From positions 1 to 14,603 of the forward strand of contig JAFGJS010000129.1 of NCBI GenBank assembly GCA_016928995.1: a DNA stretch of 14,603 nucleotides, read 5' to 3'. Below are positions 7,191 to 14,562 of the stretch, one piece after another. Below the pieces are notes generated by a model. It was not told the origin of the DNA and did not search any database. It saw only the letters and a program-made list of their open reading frames with translations. This DNA is from Candidatus Sumerlaeota bacterium. GTDB taxonomy: Bacteria > Sumerlaeota > Sumerlaeia > JAFGJS01. Position 1 is the stretch's first letter, and every line of letters starts with the position of its first letter. Made by a program: the position numbers and the translations under genes.

Positions 7191-8074
7191 TAAATATCAA
7201 TCGTACAGATCTTCACGATAATCTTGTAGCCGATCCACTGCCAAAAAAACATGAAACCGGTCGCAATGCAGCCGGGCCAGGTCTGCCACATCACCTCGAT
7301 CAATCCGCTGTCGATCACATAAATCGCCGCCGCGATGAAAAACGGCAATGCGCAGACGATGATCGCCTGCAGCCGGCCCGTGGATGTCAGCGAATTGATC
7401 TTCCCCTGAATTTTAAAGCGATCGCGCACCGTCAGCGACAGCGACTCGAACACCTCGGCCAGATTGCCGCCCGATTTGCGCACGATGATGATCGCCGTAA
7501 CCATGATCTGGATGTCCTCCAGCGGCACGCGCTCCGCCAATTCCTGCAGCGCCTCGTCCATCTCCTTGCCCAGGCGCACGTCCTGCGTCACCTGGCGGAA
7601 CTGCACCGCGATCGGATCCTCCATCTCACGCGTCAGCACGTCCAGCGCCTGATTGAAGCTCATGCCCGAACGCAAGGCGTTGGCCAGAATCGAAAGGCCG
7701 TCGATCAGCTGCTCATTGATCCGGTCCAGCCACTTGTTGTACTTCTTCTTGTAATACCGGTCCGGAACATAGTAGCAATAAAAGCCGATGATGATCGCCG
7801 CCACTACGCGCGCCAAGAGCGGGCTTTGACCCAGCGTCATCATCCCAAAAATAAAACCGGCGCCCACGCACACGCTGATCAGCTTGTACGACGCCAGCTG
7901 CGCTGGATTCACCTGCAGCCACATCGACTTGAACTGATGCGCCCGCTCATCAGTGAAGCCTTCCTTGCTCTTCTCCATCTGCTGCTTGGCGGTGCTTTGT
8001 ACGAACCATAAAATGGTGACAACGGCAACGAACACGCATATCACAATAGCAATCATGAATTGTGTCTCGGTCAT
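7190..8074 (-). CDS. tadB: TadB-like inner-membrane platform protein (type II secretion F domain)
   Basis: A 294-residue membrane protein with hydrophobic helices at about 7-26, 64-80, 88-104, 236-255 and 266-288. The cytoplasmic T2SSF domain (about 119-240) contains the conserved pattern seen in RINEQLIDGLSILANALRSG (118-137) and the VRKSGGNLAEVFE (198-210) typical of TadB. It should pair with TadC as the platform for the FHA-CpaF ATPase. Among starts, the ATG at 8074 has GGAG at 8 nt; an ATG at 8080 is only 3 nt from it, and the longer frame from 8155 adds residues unlike the family. The stop codon TAG shares its last base with the inverted repeat of the adjacent element, so the C-terminus could have been set by an insertion. 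Confidence 0.9.
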   Translation of the reverse strand: MTETQFMIAIVICVFVAVVTILWFVQSTAKQQMEKSKEGFTDERAHQFKSMWLQVNPAQLASYKLISVCVGAGFIFGMMTLGQSPLLARVVAAIIIGFYCYYVPDRYYKKKYNKWLDRINEQLIDGLSILANALRSGMSFNQALDVLTREMEDPIAVQFRQVTQDVRLGKEMDEALQELAERVPLEDIQIMVTAIIIVRKSGGNLAEVFESLSLTVRDRFKIQGKINSLTSTGRLQAIIVCALPFFIAAAIYVIDSGLIEVMWQTWPGCIATGFMFFWQWIGYKIIVKICTIDI

Positions 8075-8204
8075 TCTCATGTCTCCATTAAGCGGTAAAC
8101 CACGACGGCACAAGCAACTGCCCGCCGTGCTGCCCTGATGCCGCATTGATTGCAAGATCGCCCTGCGCGACGATGCACAGCGGTCTTGTCTTTGCTTATT
8201 TCAG

Positions 8205-8227
8205 ATAAATGAACTTAGCTCATTTAT
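8205..8227. repeat. AT-rich inverted repeat in the cpaF-tadB spacer
   Basis: ATAAATGA (8205-8212) and TCATTTAT (8220-8227) form a perfect 8-bp stem with a 7-nt loop in the 234-bp spacer between the cpaF-like stop and the tadB start. It is too AT-rich and lacks a T tract for a convincing terminator. It could be a processing site or a protein-binding dyad. The rest of this spacer holds nothing I recognise. Confidence 0.3.
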
Positions 8228-8308
8228 GCAAGCATTATTTCCGTTTGCGCATCGTCCAGACGCGTTCCCGCGCGCCGCTCGGATGCGACAACCCAATCAC
8301 ATGGCGGA

Positions 8309-10096
8309 TCAATACGCCGCGCCCTGGAACATATCCATCGGCACTTCCTCGCCCTTCTGCCGCATCTCCTCGATGAATTTCGGAATGATGCCCGTCGGCA
8401 TGTAATAACCGCTGATCCTTCCGTTCTCATCAAAACCCGTCTGCTGATACTCGAAGATCGACTGCATCGTGATGATCTCGCCCTCTGTGCCCGTCACTTC
8501 CGACACCTCGATCACGCGCCGCGATCCGTCCGGCAAGCGCGTCTGCTGGATGATCAGGTTGATCGCCGAAGCCATCTGCTCCCGGATCGCCTTCACCGGC
8601 AGCTCCATCCCTGACATCAGCACCATCGTCTCCAGACGCGAAAGCATGTCGCGCGGGCTGTTCGCGTGGCCCGTCGTCAGCGAGCCGTCATGGCCCGTGT
8701 TCATCGCCTGCAGCATGTCCAAAGCCTCGCCGCCGCGGCACTCGCCGACCACAATGCGGTCCGGCCGCATGCGCAAGCAGTTCTTCACCAGATCGCGGAT
8801 CGTCACCGCGCCCTTCCCCTCGATGTTCGGCGGACGCGTCTCCAGGCTCACCACGTGCGGCTGACGCAGCTGCAGTTCCGCCGCGTCCTCCACCGTCACG
8901 ATCCGCTCGTCTTCGCCGATGAAACTCGAAAGCACGTTCAGCAGCGTCGTCTTGCCCGAACCCGTGCCGCCCGAAATCACGATGTTCTGATGATGCTCCA
9001 CAGCCAGCTGGAAAAAACTCGCCATCTGATCCGTGAATGAGCCGAACTTGACCAAATCCGCCACCGTCAGCGGCTTCTCGCTGAATTTACGAATCGTGAT
9101 CGAAGAGCCCTTCAGCGCCAGCGGCGGAATCACCGCGTTCACACGGCTGCCGTCCTTGAGTCGCGCATCCACCAGCGGCGAGGACTCATCAATACGGCGG
9201 CCCAGCGGCGCAACGATCCGGTCGATCACCGAGCGCACTTGCGCCTCGTTGATGAACCGCTTGTCCGTCAGCGTCAGTTTGCCCTTGCGCTCCACATAAA
9301 CCTGGTCCTTGTGATTCACCATCACTTCCGTCACTGACGGATCGGCCAGCAGATCCTCCAGCTGCCCCAGTCCCAGCGCTTCGTCCAGCACATCCTTATG
9401 CAGCCGCTGTTTGTCGAATTTGTCCGGAATCTCGCCGGCGATATCGAGAATGATCTGCTCGATCGCGCGGCTGGTTTTCTCGCGCAATTCCGCGTCCTGC
9501 AGGTCAAGAATATTCACCTGATGCAGATCCATCCGGTCCAAAAGGATGTCATGAATCGTCCGGCGAATGTTCACATACTCATCGCTGAATAAATCCTCCG
9601 CTGTCGAAGCCTTGCCGCCCGACTTCATCTGCTTCAAATCCAGATTCGTGATCTCCTTCGGACGCGGCGGCATGCCGGACGGAGCCGTCGATTTCGCCGC
9701 CGGCCCCTTCTTCCCGCCCGCCGCCATGGTCTGGGCCACATTCGGCAACGGCGGCTCATCCTCCACCATCGTCGAGCCTGCGTCCTCGCCATCGCCCTCG
9801 CCCTGCATCTGAAACAACATCATGAACTCGCCCATCATCAGCTTGTCGTTGGGCTTGAGCGCCTGCTCCCGCACGCGCTTGCCGTTCACGATCACCCCGT
9901 TCGTCGAGCCCAGATCCTGCACTTTATACACGCCGTCCGTCACGGAAATCTGCGCATGCAAACGCGACACGCTGCCCCGCGGCAAAACAACGTTCGCATC
10001 ATCGCTCCGGCCGAACGAAAGAACCATCCCCTCGTCCAAGTCCACGATTTTCTCAAATTGACGATCCTGCGTTAAAATGAATAATTTTGCGCCCAT
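8309..10096 (-). CDS. cpaF: FHA-CpaF/TadA fusion: secretion ATPase with N-terminal FHA domain
   Basis: A 595-residue cytoplasmic ATPase, longer than ordinary CpaF/TadA because of an N-terminal FHA domain. The FHA domain (about 5-96) has Gly29-Arg30, SRLH (44-47) and STNG (64-67). A linker (100-165) carries Thr109 and Thr123 in T-M contexts. The ATPase follows: helical region 175-240, ADPSVTEVMVN (251-261), Walker A GGTGSGKTT (376-384), acidic TVEDAAEL (401-408), Walker B RIVVGECRGGEA (447-458) and the His box TGHDGSLTTGHANS (467-480), all intact. It would power pilus assembly or secretion through the TadB/TadC platform encoded next. The ATG at 10096 has AGGTG 7 nt upstream. The fusion implies that phosphothreonine binding gates or recruits the ATPase; this is inferred. 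Confidence 0.95.
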   Translation of the reverse strand: MGAKLFILTQDRQFEKIVDLDEGMVLSFGRSDDANVVLPRGSVSRLHAQISVTDGVYKVQDLGSTNGVIVNGKRVREQALKPNDKLMMGEFMMLFQMQGEGDGEDAGSTMVEDEPPLPNVAQTMAAGGKKGPAAKSTAPSGMPPRPKEITNLDLKQMKSGGKASTAEDLFSDEYVNIRRTIHDILLDRMDLHQVNILDLQDAELREKTSRAIEQIILDIAGEIPDKFDKQRLHKDVLDEALGLGQLEDLLADPSVTEVMVNHKDQVYVERKGKLTLTDKRFINEAQVRSVIDRIVAPLGRRIDESSPLVDARLKDGSRVNAVIPPLALKGSSITIRKFSEKPLTVADLVKFGSFTDQMASFFQLAVEHHQNIVISGGTGSGKTTLLNVLSSFIGEDERIVTVEDAAELQLRQPHVVSLETRPPNIEGKGAVTIRDLVKNCLRMRPDRIVVGECRGGEALDMLQAMNTGHDGSLTTGHANSPRDMLSRLETMVLMSGMELPVKAIREQMASAINLIIQQTRLPDGSRRVIEVSEVTGTEGEIITMQSIFEYQQTGFDENGRISGYYMPTGIIPKFIEEMRQKGEEVPMDMFQGAAY

Positions 10097-10185
10097 ATCG
10101 ACACCTGTTCCGTGGAATTGACGGCCCGTTTGCCATGGCTGAGAAGATCAATCCATCCGCGCGGAATCCGCTTCACGTCCTCATT

Positions 10186-10214
10186 TACATAGACTAATCA
10201 TCCCGCCGGTTCAA
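10186..10214 (-). promoter_or_regulatory. Possible promoter of the FHA-Tad cluster
   Basis: On the minus strand TTGAAC (10209-10214) is followed after 17 nt by TATGTA (10186-10191). The match is modest (4/6 and 3/6) but it lies in the only spacer upstream of the cpaF-like gene, downstream of the cstA terminator, and would give a leader of about 80 nt. Confidence 0.25.
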
Positions 10215-10345
10215 TACAAAAATGCTTCAGGCGCCCGATTCAACCGCGATTTTCCAAAACCAACCGCTCGTTCCGGCAATAATCAACGCTCAATTGACAA
10301 CTGATAATCGCGCATTGTGAATTGCCGCGGATCGAAACGCTCCTT

Positions 10346-10364
10346 AAAAAACACCGTCGGCGCT
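10346..10364 (-). terminator. Weak intrinsic terminator of cstA
   Basis: Directly at the cstA stop codon the minus strand reads AGCGCC-GAC-GGTG followed by six T. The core is a short G/C stem with a 3-nt loop, extended by a G-U wobble and an A-U pair. Small but correctly placed between cstA and the FHA-Tad cluster. Confidence 0.4.
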
Positions 10365-12282
10365 AAGCCGGAGAAGCATCCACCGCGCTGGCTTCCTCGC
10401 CCAACACCGGCGCATTGCAGAAGACAATCACGGCTTCGATCACCATCCAAAGCTCCAGCGCCAGAATCGCGCCCCCCAACAGCAACAGGTGCAGCTTCTT
10501 CCCCGCAACATCAGGATCCGCCGGAAAAGCCTCGTGAAAAAAACCGCCCAGCTGAATGACCATCGCCCAACCCGTCATCACCGCCATGAAGAGCAACGGC
10601 GGCAATGTGAACGCCATCGAGCGCCCCGTGCGCTTCAGCCAGATCGTGATCACCAGCAATGCCAGGCAAGCCAGCAGCTGGTTCGTCGCGCCAAACAGCG
10701 GCCACAGCGTCATGCCTCCGCTCCCGACCGATCCATCCGGCCCCTTGATGCCCAGCGCCAGCCACCCGCCCGTGATCACGGCGATCGTCGTCGCCGCATG
10801 CTTCCCGGAAAGCGGTTTAATATTCAATGAATTCGCCAACTCGCTCACCACGTAGCGCTGCAAGCGCGTCGCCGTGTCCAGCGTCGTCGCCGCGAAACTC
10901 ACCACGAACACCCCCATCAGCGTCAAAGCATACGCATGCGGGATGCTCCACGAGCCGGCCCCGATCCGCTCCATCATTTTCGCCGAACCATTAATGAACG
11001 CCCCGACCTTCGGACCCAGCCCATTCGCCGCGTTCCAACTCGCGTAATGCGACGCCCAGACCGCGCTTCCGCTCAATCCGCTCTCATCAGTCGCCAAACC
11101 CAAGCCCGCGCAACACGCCAGGATCACCAGCGTGGCCAGCAATCCCTCCATCAACATGCCCCCATACCCGATGCTCAGCGCATGCGACTGCTTATCCAGC
11201 TGCTTCGACGTCGTGCCGCTCCCCACCAGAGAATGAAAGCCGCTGATCGCCCCGCAAGCGACCGTGATGAATAAAAACGGCCACACCGGCGGAGCATCCT
11301 GAACCTCTCCGATGCGCAGCGCCGGCGCCACAAACTCCGGATGCGCCGCGATGATGCCAAGCATCAGCAAACCCAGCGCAATGAACAGCTGATGGCTATT
11401 TAGGTAATCCCGCGGCTGCAGCAACAGCCACACCGGCAGCGTCGAAGCCACATAAGCGTAAATCAGCAGCAGAATCGTCCAGAACGCCACCGCGTTCATC
11501 CAGCCCAACGACGGCATGCGCAGCAAAACGCGATACCCCGGCTCGCCCGGAATCCCGATGCCCAGCTCCAGATGCGTGTGCGCAGGCAGATTGCCCTCCG
11601 CGTCCTTCACCGGCGCCGCCCACTCCGTCCCCTGACGCACGACGTTCTGCGTCGAAACCGGATACACCGCCCCGATCTGAATCGCGATATACAGCGCCGC
11701 CACGCCGGTCAACGAAAGCGGCAGCGCCCGCCAATCCCGGCGATACACCAGCCAGCCGATCAAAATCGCAATCGGCAACTCAATCCACACCGGAATCACC
11801 GACTGCGGATAAAGCTTAAACAGCACCGCGATCACCAGGCCGAAGATGGCGATCACGATCGCCAGCGCGAAAAAAATCACGAGCAGAAACAGCAGCCGCG
11901 CCCGCGGATTGATCACGTCCCGCGCAATATCGCCAATCGTCCGCCCCTGGTACCGCGCCGACAGCGCGATGCTGCTGAAATCATGCACTGCCCCCATCAA
12001 AATCGAGCCGAACAGCACCCATAGCAGCGCCGGCAGCCAGCCCCAGATCACCGCGATCGCCGGACCGACAATCGGCCCCGTCCCCGCGATGCTCGTGAAA
12101 TGGTGCCCGAACAGCACCTCCTTGCTCGCCGGACAATAATCCACGTCGTCGCGCAACGCATGCGCCGGCGTCTCGATGGAATCATCCAGCTGAAACAATT
12201 TTCGCGCCAGAAACTTGCCATAAGTGTTGTAGGCGATAAGATAAAGCACGCCCACCCCGAAGGCGATCAGAATCGAAGTCAT
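10363..12282 (-). CDS. cstA: Carbon starvation CstA family transporter
   Basis: A 639-residue polytopic inner-membrane protein of the CstA family, members of which take up peptides or pyruvate when carbon is scarce. Family signatures include HHFTSIAGTGPIVGPAIA (60-77) with WGWLPALLWVLFGS (80-93), CGAISGFHSLVGSGTTSKQL (343-362), TLDTATRLQRY, and WPLFGATNQLLA towards the C-terminus. Most of the rest is hydrophobic helices. The length is between the compact form (about 600) and the enteric form (about 700). A soluble loop at about 208-255 (TEWAAPVKDAEGNLPAHTH) is a likely periplasmic or cytoplasmic insertion. The ATG at 12282 has AGGAG 8 nt upstream. It is flanked by spacers on both sides and seems to be its own unit. 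I cannot tell peptide from pyruvate specificity. Confidence 0.95.
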   Translation of the reverse strand: MTSILIAFGVGVLYLIAYNTYGKFLARKLFQLDDSIETPAHALRDDVDYCPASKEVLFGHHFTSIAGTGPIVGPAIAVIWGWLPALLWVLFGSILMGAVHDFSSIALSARYQGRTIGDIARDVINPRARLLFLLVIFFALAIVIAIFGLVIAVLFKLYPQSVIPVWIELPIAILIGWLVYRRDWRALPLSLTGVAALYIAIQIGAVYPVSTQNVVRQGTEWAAPVKDAEGNLPAHTHLELGIGIPGEPGYRVLLRMPSLGWMNAVAFWTILLLIYAYVASTLPVWLLLQPRDYLNSHQLFIALGLLMLGIIAAHPEFVAPALRIGEVQDAPPVWPFLFITVACGAISGFHSLVGSGTTSKQLDKQSHALSIGYGGMLMEGLLATLVILACCAGLGLATDESGLSGSAVWASHYASWNAANGLGPKVGAFINGSAKMMERIGAGSWSIPHAYALTLMGVFVVSFAATTLDTATRLQRYVVSELANSLNIKPLSGKHAATTIAVITGGWLALGIKGPDGSVGSGGMTLWPLFGATNQLLACLALLVITIWLKRTGRSMAFTLPPLLFMAVMTGWAMVIQLGGFFHEAFPADPDVAGKKLHLLLLGGAILALELWMVIEAVIVFCNAPVLGEEASAVDASPA

Positions 12283-12403
12283 CCTTCCCGCTCCTCATGA
12301 ACATTTCACAGATCAAAAGAAATCAAAGGCCGTGAATTTCAGCGAACAGTATGCGCATGATCGTAAATAACCGCAAGAACAAATCACCCCGCAATCCTGC
12401 CCT

Positions 12404-12450
12404 CACTCTTGCTCATGCTCTTGCTCATGCTCTTGCTCTTGCTCTTCTTC
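12404..12450. repeat. Hexamer/dodecamer simple tandem repeat
   Basis: Two perfect copies of CTTGCTCATGCT (12408-12431) are followed by two copies of CTTGCT (12432-12443) and a CTTCTTC end. It lies upstream of cstA in the corA-cstA spacer. It behaves like a slippage-prone microsatellite and is not part of any gene I can support. Confidence 0.75.
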
Positions 12451-12503
12451 AAACAACAAAGAAAGAAATCACCCGCGCAATCATCGCAAACAATCCGCCC
12501 CAT

Positions 12504-12534
12504 AAAAAAACGTCGTGCCGTCGTGTCGTTGTGG
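12504..12534. repeat. Degenerate 8-bp tandem repeat next to A tracts
   Basis: After a run of seven A (12504-12510) come GTCGTGCC, GTCGTGTC and GTTGTGG (12512-12534), three related units in tandem, followed closely by a run of nine A (12537-12545). On the minus strand this is a CACGACGG-type repeat just downstream of corA. Its composition differs from the flanking genes. Confidence 0.5.
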
Positions 12535-12536
12535 TG

Positions 12537-12556
12537 AAAAAAAAACGAAAAGCGTT
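12537..12556 (-). terminator. Possible weak terminator of corA
   Basis: Immediately after the corA stop the minus strand has a 4-bp stem AACG-CTTTT-CGTT running into nine T. The T tract is excellent but the stem is very short, so termination efficiency is uncertain. Confidence 0.35.
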
Positions 12557-13535
12557 ACAGCATTTTATTGCGCCGGAACAAATAGATCATCCCGCAGATC
12601 AACAATCCCATGAAACCCATCAGCGCCCAAAAACCATAGCGCCAATGCAGCAATGGCATCTGGACGAAATTCATCCCGAACAGGCCCGTGAGGAAGCTCA
12701 GCGGCAGCATGATCGTCGCGATGATGCTCAGCAGCTTCATCACCTCGTTCATCCGCTGCGACAGCTGCGAAAGGTAAGTGTCCATCAACGCGCCAAGAAG
12801 CTCGCGATAGCTCTCAAGATTGTCGTTGATCAACATCACGTGGTCCAACACGTCGCGCAGATGCGTTTGCGTGACGGACGAAATGAGCGGCTGGGGATTA
12901 TACACCAATGAACGCAAAGCCTCCCGCTTCGGCCCCATCGAACGGCGCAAATGGGCAAACCGGCGTTTGCACTGCATGATCCGGCCTTGCACGCCATCCT
13001 CTAACGCCATCACATCCAACTCCAGCGCATCGATCTCATCCTCCAATTCATCCATCACATCGAAGTAGCGATCGATCACACCGTCCAGCAGCTGATAATA
13101 AAGAAAATCCGGACCCGTCTGGCGAATATCGCAGGTCTTCTCCATCACCTGAATGACCTGCTCCACGGACTTGAGCGGCTTGCAGTGTGTCGTGACCAAA
13201 AATTTCGGCGTGAGAAAGAGATTTAAATTGATTGTATCGAGAATATCCTCGCCCGGATTCAGGTTCACCGCGCTGAACACCGTGAACAGCATCCCGTCGT
13301 ACGTCTCCTGCTTCGGACGCGTCTCATTATTCATCACATCGCTCAGCGCCAGCGCATGAAACCCGAAAACCCGGCCCAGCCACTCTGTGTCCTTCATCCG
13401 CGGATTCAAGATGTCGATCCAGAAGTTGGCGCCCTCCTGCAGAAAATCCGGCGCCAGGCTCGCGTCCGCCGGCGACATGCACGACTCCCCGGGAAACTGC
13501 GCATAGCACGTGATCCGCGTTTCATTTTCTCTCAT
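12555..13535 (-). CDS. corA: CorA family divalent metal ion transporter
   Basis: A 326-residue CorA-type channel (Mg2+, possibly Co2+/Ni2+). The large N-terminal cytoplasmic domain and long helices (about 140-265, with the acidic DELEDEIDALELD at 162-174) precede two C-terminal membrane helices (about 268-287 and 301-320). The family-defining Gly-Met-Asn motif is at 287-289, just after the first helix, and the protein ends with a basic RRNK tail, as expected for a CorA pentamer with both termini inside. The periplasmic loop reads MPLLHW, where many CorA proteins have MPEL, so the usual acidic residue is absent. The ATG at 13535 is 5 bp after the larE stop, with GGGAGAATAA overlapping that stop, so the two genes are almost certainly co-transcribed. 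Confidence 0.93.
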   Translation of the reverse strand: MRENETRITCYAQFPGESCMSPADASLAPDFLQEGANFWIDILNPRMKDTEWLGRVFGFHALALSDVMNNETRPKQETYDGMLFTVFSAVNLNPGEDILDTINLNLFLTPKFLVTTHCKPLKSVEQVIQVMEKTCDIRQTGPDFLYYQLLDGVIDRYFDVMDELEDEIDALELDVMALEDGVQGRIMQCKRRFAHLRRSMGPKREALRSLVYNPQPLISSVTQTHLRDVLDHVMLINDNLESYRELLGALMDTYLSQLSQRMNEVMKLLSIIATIMLPLSFLTGLFGMNFVQMPLLHWRYGFWALMGFMGLLICGMIYLFRRNKML

Positions 13536-13540
13536 CTCGG

Positions 13541-14395
13541 TTATTCTCCCGAATCGGTCTCGCGTCCGAGCGCCTCATTCAACGAACCGCTGCGGAATCC
13601 CCTCAAATCGATGGTAACATATATAAAACCCGCGCCCTTGATGTTTTCAATGATGAATTCCCGCAAACCACGCTCCAAAAAGACGCGCGGCATTTCATCC
13701 GTTGGCAGCTCGATCCGCGCCGTGTCGCCGCAATGCCGCACACGCACCTGCGAAAAACCGTTCTCGCGCAGGAAACGCTCGCACGCCTCAACCTGCCCCA
13801 GGCCTTCGCGCGTGATCCGGCGGCCATACGGAAAGCGCGACGAAAGGCACGGATCCGACGGCAGATCCCAGTTCGGCAATCCCAGCCGCTTCGCCCACTC
13901 GCGGATCTGCGCCTTTCTGATGCCGAGTTCCTTCAACGGCGAACGCACGCCCTTCTCCCGCGCCGCTTGCATCCCCGGACGATAATCATCCTCATCGTCC
14001 CGATTGCTCCCCTCGACCACCACATTCGCGCCCCGCTCCTTGGCGATCGCCGCCAGCCGCTGATACAGCTCCTTCTTGCAGTAGTAACAACGATTCACCG
14101 AATTCGCCGCATAGCTCTCGAGCTCCAAATCGGAGTACTCGATGATCTCATGGCGGAAGCCCTGCGCCCGCGCCACCTCCTGCGCGATGATCAGCGCCTC
14201 CTCCGAAAGCGACTCCGAGCAGCTCGTGACGCCAACCACCCGCTCCGGACCGAGCGCCTCTGTCGCCGCCTGAAGCAGCAAGCTCGAATCCACCCCGCCC
14301 GAATACGCCACAATCACGGCCCGAAACTTCCGGAACCAATCGCACAGCTCTTTATACTTCGCATCGGACAATATATTTTGTTTTGATTGAGTCAT
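13541..14395 (-). CDS. larE: LarE-type ATP-dependent sulfur transferase, three-cysteine form
   Basis: A 284-residue PP-loop enzyme of the LarE family, which transfers sulfur to a pyridinium dicarboxylate mononucleotide during synthesis of the nickel-pincer cofactor of lactate racemase. The ATP pyrophosphatase loop SGGVDSS is at 32-38. NRCYYCKKEL (101-110) gives Cys103 and Cys106, and PSDPCLSSR (179-187) gives Cys183. Lactobacillus LarE has only the last cysteine and sacrifices it; proteins with all three are thought to hold a [4Fe-4S] cluster that carries the sulfur. So this enzyme is predicted to be the cluster-dependent, reusable type. The frame opens at a TTG at 14434, but the ATG at 14395 with AAGAGAAACA upstream matches the family start. 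No larA, larB or larC is in the window. The true substrate may differ. Confidence 0.9.
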   Translation of the reverse strand: MTQSKQNILSDAKYKELCDWFRKFRAVIVAYSGGVDSSLLLQAATEALGPERVVGVTSCSESLSEEALIIAQEVARAQGFRHEIIEYSDLELESYAANSVNRCYYCKKELYQRLAAIAKERGANVVVEGSNRDDEDDYRPGMQAAREKGVRSPLKELGIRKAQIREWAKRLGLPNWDLPSDPCLSSRFPYGRRITREGLGQVEACERFLRENGFSQVRVRHCGDTARIELPTDEMPRVFLERGLREFIIENIKGAGFIYVTIDLRGFRSGSLNEALGRETDSGE

Positions 14396-14411
14396 TGTTT
14401 CTCTTTTTTCT

Positions 14412-14438
14412 GACAGGATTAACAGGATGGACAAGATT
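14412..14438. repeat. Three tandem 9-bp units in the larE leader
   Basis: GACAGGATT, AACAGGATG and GACAAGATT lie in tandem directly upstream of the larE ribosome site. On the minus strand the pattern is of the AATCCTGTC type, which I remember as a common interspersed intergenic repeat in many bacterial genomes; this is memory, not a search. It overlaps the larE leader and ends inside the stop codon of the small upstream frame. Confidence 0.6.
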
Positions 14439-14562
14439 ATTTTGAGGTCATGATGTAAATTTGAACAACGCTTGTCAAAACTAGACTAATCGTAGCAAAC
14501 GCTAAAATCCATGTCGCAAGAGCTAATTTAAAAATAGGCCAAACGTCGAATTTTAAAGACAT
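14437..14562 (-). CDS. Possible 41-residue single-span membrane peptide
   Basis: An ATG at 14562 opens 41 codons ending in TAA at 14437-14439, with an in-frame stop (TGA) nine codons upstream, so it is a self-contained small frame. It starts MSLKFDVWPIFK, followed by a hydrophobic helix at about residues 10-38 and a short polar end with one Lys. The distribution (charges at the ends, a continuous hydrophobic core) is what a small membrane protein would show. No clear Shine-Dalgarno is visible before the ATG (an in-frame TTG at 14565 is an alternative), and AT-rich sequence can give hydrophobic frames by chance. The proposed larE promoter lies inside it. Function unknown. Confidence 0.4.
   Translation of the reverse strand: MSLKFDVWPIFKLALATWILAFATISLVLTSVVQIYIMTSK
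14450..14478 (-). promoter_or_regulatory. Promoter of the larE-corA unit
   Basis: A perfect TTGACA on the minus strand (14473-14478) is followed after 17 nt by CATCAT (14450-14455, 4/6). The start point would be near 14443, giving a leader of about 45-50 nt that contains the 9-bp tandem repeats. The only conflict is with the small membrane-peptide frame that covers the same bases. Confidence 0.4.

Noticed and set aside
6918-7193. 91-codon plus-strand frame inside the inverted-repeat element, as a possible element-encoded protein
   Set aside because: No ribosome site, no recognisable motif, and it runs into the repeat arm and the tadB stop; better read as noncoding.
8075-8155. Longer TadB start
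   Set aside because: The added residues are not TadB-like, and the GGAG at 8 nt from the ATG at 8074 fits better.
12459-12530. Promoter for cstA around TTGCGG/CATACT upstream of 12282 and other weak hexamers in the spacer
   Set aside because: Only half-matching hexamers; not better than chance in this AT-richer stretch.
12404-12534. CRISPR-like array in the corA-cstA spacer
   Set aside because: Units are 6-12 bp with no spacers between them; these are simple tandem repeats.
14396-14434. TTG start giving 13 more residues on LarE
   Set aside because: The extension is translated from the 9-bp repeat array and has no LarE counterpart; the ATG at 14395 fits.
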